From positions 1-16,605 of the forward strand of contig CAYJEW010000045.1 of NCBI GenBank assembly GCA_964369525.1: a stretch of DNA of 16,605 bases, read 5' to 3'. Under the pieces are notes generated by a model. That model searched no databases and had not been told where the DNA came from. It saw only the letters and a list, made by a program, of their open reading frames with translations. Shown piece by piece: positions 12,552-16,605 of this stretch. Position 1 is the first letter of the stretch; the number at the start of each line of letters is the position of its first letter. Position numbers and translations under genes: made by a program. The DNA comes from JAAYCI01 sp964369525. GTDB taxonomy: Bacteria; Bacillota; Clostridia; Oscillospirales; Ruminococcaceae.

Positions 12552-14348
12552 TTACGGCATGCCCAATGCTCGGTTGGCAGTATCGGGTTGGTACAAATTA
12601 AAGCTTAGCATATCTATTGCAGTGCCGGTTTCAACATTGTAAACAATAATGTTTAACCCTGTTTTATTTATAGTGTAATCGTTTCCGTTAATGAATACAG
12701 TGCTATAGCTGTTTGCACCGGCAAAAAGGCTTAGCAAATTGATGTTTGCAGGCTGATCAAGAATTAAATTAGTTGTGCCATCATGCGCCAGTTCGGTAAC
12801 TTCGCCATTGTATATAGCCGCTGCATAGCTGTACAAATCGGGATTTTCGGCCAAATTAGATAAGCCAATCTGCTCGGCAAAACCCAGTATTTCGCGAGGG
12901 AGCGATTGCCTTGTGGGGTTGTTTAAGGTTACGGTTATTAGGTAAGGAGAGTTGGCCAACAAATTGGCATACTCAGATATGGAATTCACACCTATATATT
13001 CACTTACGCCATACGAATAACTTTTTACCCACTCGCCATAAGGGATGGAAAGAATGCTGTCGATATTGTTTTGCTCACGAAAATACGCATTAATATACTC
13101 GGCGTTCCTGTCGCCTATATCATCAAGAGAGTGCAGCGCATTGTGGGTGGTTAATGGGGTAGATAAATCACCCACAATAATATTGGTGTTTCCATTAGCC
13201 AGCTGCGAATTTATGTATGTTTTTCTAAAGATATACTCCTCATAGGTGTTCAAAATATCTATAGATGCATTGAAAAGTAACGGGATAAAAAATAGCGATA
13301 ATATTGAAAGCGCAGCGGATTCCATTAGTTTGAAAAACTTATTTTCCTCTAATAGGTTAAACGCAGCTCCAAGAGCAATAACTAAAAAAGCTATGGAGCC
13401 AAATATGCCTCTGCCGCCAAGGCCGCCCGGCGCAACAGTTAAAACCCCCACAACCGCATATGAAACCAATAGTATATAAATTGGAATCAGTTTATCTTTA
13501 ATAGATTTTGTGGATATTATCACAGATAAAATTATTGCAATTGTGGGTAACAGATAATGGGCATAAAACAAGCTAAAAAAGGTGGAAGTCCGCAGTTGCA
13601 ATATATATACGCTCATGCCAAAAACCGAAAAATCGCCACCTCTAACGAAATTTCCGGGCGCGCTTATCATCATAAACAGGCCAAACATTGCGCCTATTAG
13701 CCCGCAAATCATCCAAGCAGAAATTTTGCGTTTGGTGGCTATGTTGTAAATTAGTGCACCAATAACAAGAAGAACCACCCCGCCCGAGGTGCTTTCATTA
13801 CACCAGCCTGCAACAATACCCAATAAAAGCATTGCAGAACTAAATAAAAATGTACGTGTGCTATTTAAGGCGGGTATTTTTAGCGCCAATTCCAACCGAT
13901 ATGGCAATAAGAAAATAAGCATTAGAACCATGGTCCATAAATAGTTGCTGGAGCCGGTTGTCCAAAAGAATACCTGCCCAAAATCAGGAGTTATTATAAA
14001 AAATATAATAAATGAAAGCAGTATATAAAAATTCAGCTTATGTTTATTTGGGTTAATATGCAAAGCTGTTAGTATGAAAAGCAGCAGTGCCATTACAGCG
14101 TTTATAATGTCGAAAACATAAGGCCTAAACATTAGTACAATTCTGGCTATAAGGTGTGCAACAGAGCGGCCCGACCAGTTGTGGTACTGAACAATCTCTT
14201 GTGATATAGCATCAAACAAGCTGGTACTTGTGGCATAGGCATAGTCGTCTGCCAGTAACGGCGTTAGGTAGTTTAAAACAGCCATTATGCCAACAATAGA
14301 AAAAGAAATAATTGCGAACAATAGTTTTGGCTGTACATTTATTTTCAT
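12552..14348 (-). CDS. DUF6056-like polytopic membrane protein (glycosyltransferase-like architecture)
   Basis: The 598-residue protein is rich in hydrophobic segments. I count roughly ten between residues 8 and 355, followed by a mostly soluble C-terminal domain (about 375-598). Recognisable motifs are ADDYAYAT (33-40), NWSGR (57-61), FFWTTGSSNYLWTM (127-140) and AGWCNES (180-186). This pattern is found in DUF6056 membrane proteins of Firmicutes, some encoded near polysaccharide genes. The early DDY acidic pair resembles the first-loop acidic motif of GT-C glycosyltransferases. A role in surface glycan assembly is inference, since no sugar-nucleotide or polysaccharide gene lies in the window. 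The ATG has a modest GGAAGTG site 10 bases upstream. The gene is more AT-rich by eye than those before 12 kb, and it appears monocistronic with a leader of about 150 bases. Confidence 0.75.
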   Translation of the reverse strand: MKINVQPKLLFAIISFSIVGIMAVLNYLTPLLADDYAYATSTSLFDAISQEIVQYHNWSGRSVAHLIARIVLMFRPYVFDIINAVMALLLFILTALHINPNKHKLNFYILLSFIIFFIITPDFGQVFFWTTGSSNYLWTMVLMLIFLLPYRLELALKIPALNSTRTFLFSSAMLLLGIVAGWCNESTSGGVVLLVIGALIYNIATKRKISAWMICGLIGAMFGLFMMISAPGNFVRGGDFSVFGMSVYILQLRTSTFFSLFYAHYLLPTIAIILSVIISTKSIKDKLIPIYILLVSYAVVGVLTVAPGGLGGRGIFGSIAFLVIALGAAFNLLEENKFFKLMESAALSILSLFFIPLLFNASIDILNTYEEYIFRKTYINSQLANGNTNIIVGDLSTPLTTHNALHSLDDIGDRNAEYINAYFREQNNIDSILSIPYGEWVKSYSYGVSEYIGVNSISEYANLLANSPYLITVTLNNPTRQSLPREILGFAEQIGLSNLAENPDLYSYAAAIYNGEVTELAHDGTTNLILDQPANINLLSLFAGANSYSTVFINGNDYTINKTGLNIIVYNVETGTAIDMLSFNLYQPDTANRALGMP

Positions 14349-14507
14349 TTTCGCAATTCACTTCCAATAATTCTTTTATATAGTCAATGGGCAATAAAGC
14401 GTTGCTAGCGTATAAAGTGGTGCTGGAGATAGGTGGAATAATATGCGGTAACACATGCCAAAGCGCATTGCAGCGGTGCTTTTAACATGCGGTGTAAACG
14501 CTATTTA

Positions 14508-14537
14508 AGTATACTATAAATTGTTGGCATGTGTAAA
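14508..14537 (-). promoter_or_regulatory. Promoter of the DUF6056-like gene
   Basis: On the minus strand TTTACA (14537-14532) and TATACT (14513-14508) are 18 bp apart. This is the same -35 hexamer and spacing as the promoter of the next gene downstream (the lipoprotein). The predicted start near 14500 leaves a leader of about 150 bases before the ATG at 14348. Confidence 0.6.
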
Positions 14538-14897
14538 TATACGGCATATTTTTTGGCATAATTTAAGGGATGAAGTTGTAATTAAAAAGCAGCGTTGTGG
14601 ATGTGCACACCGGCTTTTCTGCATAAGAATTGCGACGAGCCAAACAGTCCGCCGCAATAGCTAGGCAGGTGATTTTAAAAAATAGTTGTACAAAAAAGTA
14701 GTCGCGAGCTAAATGCAGCCCACGACGACCTGTATTGATGAAATAGATACCCACATAAAACAAAACCATCGCTTTCGTTGTCGTTGCCGCCATTGCCCTA
14801 ACAAGCCGCCAAGCGGAAACACATTGCCAAAATGATTACTAAAGTGAATAATTGTTTGGTTATTTCCCCATCGCTGCGCTCAGCTTTCTTATTTATG
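14538..14897. other. Intergenic stretch with no supported gene
   Basis: About 360 bp between the DUF6056 promoter and the NSS terminator hold nothing I can assign. A 76-codon reading frame on the minus strand (14793-14563) has a poor ribosome binding site (AGGG only three bases from the ATG), no recognisable domain and no conserved look, so it is not called. A 13-base string (14642-14654) also occurs inside the hairpin at the right edge of the window. No tRNA, no transposase remnant and no clear promoter facing the NSS gene are visible. Confidence 0.5.
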
Positions 14898-14949
14898 ATA
14901 TAAAAAGCGCTGAAGCCCCAAATGCCAATGAAAGACATTTGGGGCTTCA
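14898..14949 (-). terminator. Terminator of the NSS symporter gene
   Basis: A perfect 14-bp stem (TGAAGCCCCAAATG at 14911-14924, CATTTGGGGCTTCA at 14936-14949) encloses an 11-base loop. On the minus strand it is followed, after GCGC, by TTTTTATATC. It lies about 50 bp after the stop codon of the symporter gene. Confidence 0.82.
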
Positions 14950-14997
14950 ACGCCACCTACCATGGATTTTAATAAATAGAAGCTTATGCAATTGTGG

Positions 14998-16374
14998 TTA
15001 TAAGACCAAAAGACCTGCCGCTTCCAATATTTTGCTTAAGAAAATAATCACAAGGAAAATTGGGGCAATATATTTTATCATCAACACAAATAGTTTTTGA
15101 GATTTATCAAATTTTGCAGAAAGGCTCACTTCTTTTATTATGGTTTTCGGCTTTAAAATATAGCCTACAAAAATGCAGGTAAAGAAAGCCACAATTGGCA
15201 TTAAAATAGTGTTGCTAATAAAATCAAAGAAATCCAGAAAGCTAAGGCCCAAAGGTGTAATTGAGCCCCAAAGGCCATACCCCAAAGAGGAGGGTATTGC
15301 CAAAGCAAAGCAACCAATAGCAACCACAATGCAAGTGAATTTACGACTCCATCCAAAACGATCAATAAAAATAGATACAATCGTTTCCATCAGAGAAACA
15401 GAGGATGTAAGCACGGCAAATGCAACAAGTAAAAAGAAAATGGTACCAATCAATGTAGCTGCCTGCATGTCCACAAACACTTTTGGCAAGGTGATAAACA
15501 TAAGCCCTGCGCCGGCATTCATAGCATCTGGGTCTCCGCCAGAAAAGGCAAACACAGCAGGAACAATCATTAGACCGGCCAAGAATGCTACTCCGGCGTC
15601 TAAAAATTCAATTCGTTTTACACTTTTTAAAAGGTTTGCCTCTTTTTTTAGATACGATCCGTATGTAATCATAATGCCCATAGCCAAAGAAAGTGAAAAG
15701 AACAATTGCCCCAGTGCAGCAATTACCGTGTTGATAGAAAAGCGCGAGAAGTCTGGTGTAATATAATACAAAACGCCTTCCCACCCACCCGGGCGCGTAA
15801 TGCTGTAAACCGCAATCACAATCGATAGCAAAATCAAAAGAGGCATCAAAATTTTACTCGCCTTTTCAATGCCTTTTTCAACGCCTATAAAAACACAAAC
15901 AAATGTTAATACAACCACCACAAACAACCAAATCAAGGGCTCTACCGGCTGCGCAATAAACGCTGTGAAAAACGTATCATCGGCCGCCTGCACGGCATTT
16001 CCCGTTAAAAAAACGCCAAGATATTTTAGGACCCATCCGCCAATAACACAATAATATGGTAAAATAATTACCGGTACAAGCGAGGCTAAAACACCTAAAA
16101 AGGAAAAGCGTTTATCCAGTACTTTGACTGCATTAATAGCACTAACGCCGGTTTTACGCCCAATAGCAAGCTCTGCAACCATCAAAGTAAAGCCAAATGT
16201 TACAAGTAAAATTGCATACACTAATAAAAATATGCCCCCACCATACTCTGCTGCAAGGTACGGAAACCGCCAAATGTTACCAAGCCCTACCGCAGAGGCC
16301 GATGCCGCAAAAATAAAACCAATCTGGCCGGAAAAACTACCACGTTCTTTTTTACTACCTTTTTTCTCATCCAT
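14998..16374 (-). CDS. Neurotransmitter:sodium symporter (NSS/SNF family) amino-acid transporter
   Basis: This 458-residue inner-membrane protein belongs to the LeuT/MhsT family, which couples sodium entry to uptake of amino acids or related amines. The unwound TM1 signature SASAVGLGNIWRFPYL (25-40), which forms sodium and substrate contacts, is intact and is followed by AAEYGGGIFLLVYA. TM2 holds FTLMVAELAIGRKTG, TM3 LPYYCVIGGWVLKY (105-118), TM6 ALGQLFFSLSLAMGIMITYGSYL, and the TM8 region AVLTSSVSLMETIVS. The total of eleven to twelve membrane segments and the length match bacterial members. The substrate cannot be read from the sequence. The ATG at 16374 is preferred over one at 16395 because AAGGGGTG lies a few bases before it and the upstream ATG has no site. 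It is a single-gene unit with its own promoter and terminator. Confidence 0.93.
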   Translation of the reverse strand: MDEKKGSKKERGSFSGQIGFIFAASASAVGLGNIWRFPYLAAEYGGGIFLLVYAILLVTFGFTLMVAELAIGRKTGVSAINAVKVLDKRFSFLGVLASLVPVIILPYYCVIGGWVLKYLGVFLTGNAVQAADDTFFTAFIAQPVEPLIWLFVVVVLTFVCVFIGVEKGIEKASKILMPLLILLSIVIAVYSITRPGGWEGVLYYITPDFSRFSINTVIAALGQLFFSLSLAMGIMITYGSYLKKEANLLKSVKRIEFLDAGVAFLAGLMIVPAVFAFSGGDPDAMNAGAGLMFITLPKVFVDMQAATLIGTIFFLLVAFAVLTSSVSLMETIVSIFIDRFGWSRKFTCIVVAIGCFALAIPSSLGYGLWGSITPLGLSFLDFFDFISNTILMPIVAFFTCIFVGYILKPKTIIKEVSLSAKFDKSQKLFVLMIKYIAPIFLVIIFLSKILEAAGLLVL

Positions 16375-16424
16375 GGTATCACCCCTTCTTGTCATAAATA
16401 TAATAGCTGTTCGCTACTTTCACC

Positions 16425-16433
16425 AATATACCA
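16425..16433 (-). promoter_or_regulatory. Extended -10 promoter element for the NSS symporter gene
   Basis: On the minus strand TGG-TATATT gives an extended -10 with the hexamer at 16430-16425. The -35 region is weak (AATTTG at 17 bp). A second TATAAT on the same strand (16456-16451) lacks a convincing -35. The leader from the first element would be about 44 bases. Confidence 0.5.
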
Positions 16434-16554
16434 GAATCATTTCAAAACAAATTATATTGTATTTCTGTATAATACCACGAAATATTTGTTCTGCAAAACA
16501 TATTTTTATTTATACCCAAAACATATGTGCAGAAGTACAATAACGCTACTGCGG

Positions 16555-16581
16555 TTAAAACAGTCCGCCGGACTGTTTTAA
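16555..16581. repeat. Perfect 12-bp inverted repeat (hairpin) at the right edge
   Basis: TTAAAACAGTCC (16555-16566) and GGACTGTTTTAA (16570-16581) are perfectly complementary around the 3-base loop GCC. The structure lies in non-coding DNA upstream of the NSS gene. It is not followed by a T-run on either strand beyond the stem itself, so it is a poor terminator. It may be part of an interspersed repeat that continues beyond the window. Confidence 0.6.
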
Positions 16582-16605
16582 GGAGCCGCCTTTCAAGTCC
16601 CACCA

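Noticed and set aside
14563..14793. 76-codon minus-strand reading frame in the gap upstream of the DUF6056 gene
   Set aside because: Poor ribosome binding site, no recognisable domain, and composition that does not look coding. It could at best be a remnant.
16581..16605. Sequence ending in TTTCAAGTCCCACCA that resembles a tRNA 3' end
   Set aside because: The bases before TTCAAGT (CGCCT) do not pair with those after it (CCCAC), so no T-stem forms, and no acceptor or anticodon arm precedes it.

Overview
The window looks like a chromosomal segment of an anaerobic, low-to-moderate GC member of the Clostridia (Firmicutes). The reasons are strong GGAGG-type ribosome binding sites, frequent extended -10 (TGnTATAAT) promoters, a DUF1847 protein, a DtxR/MntR-type regulator, a YuxH-like EAL-HDOD protein and a short NSS-type sodium symporter. 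I cannot name a genus. No phage, plasmid, insertion sequence or CRISPR array is visible.

Layout. Positions 1-64 hold the 3' part of tRNA-Thr(GGT), followed by a bidirectional terminator. trmO (221-901, minus) converges on this tRNA. A divergent promoter pair separates trmO from three plus-strand genes: a radical SAM protein (1095-1976), an HD-domain phosphohydrolase-like protein (2136-2858), and a DtxR-family metalloregulator with a lysine-rich tail (2942-3397, probable GTG start). A bidirectional terminator at 3401-3436 ends this block.

Everything from 3464 to 16374 is on the minus strand. Read in the direction of transcription (right to left), it contains: an NSS-family sodium:amino-acid symporter (16374-14998) with its own terminator; about 370 bp of apparently empty DNA; a DUF6056-like polytopic membrane protein (14348-12552); a lipoprotein with three copies of an unnamed repeat (12262-11048); an HBN1/Frm2-like nitroreductase (10841-10248); a two-gene c-di-GMP-type operon (9991-7877, then 7856-5604); a DUF1847 cysteine-rich protein (5496-4855) with its own promoter; and a degenerate EAL-HDOD protein (4744-3464).

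Functional themes. The clearest is cyclic-di-GMP signalling. A PAS-GAF protein with mutated GGDEF and EAL motifs (GGAEF, CVV) is encoded 20 bp upstream of a membrane sensor whose GGDEF is also degraded (GNDEF) but whose EAL site looks intact. The pair therefore predicts net c-di-GMP breakdown or sensing, not synthesis. A third, non-catalytic EAL-like domain lies nearby in the EAL-HDOD gene. The second theme is tRNA modification: TrmO methylates t6A37 in tRNA-Thr(GGU), and the window places that tRNA gene next to trmO.

Judged by eye, the last third (from about 12.3 kb) is more AT-rich than the rest and contains the only long non-coding stretch. I see no strong candidate for an entirely new multi-gene system. 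The most distinctive items are the double-degenerate signalling operon, the triple-repeat lipoprotein, and the tRNA-Thr/trmO pairing.
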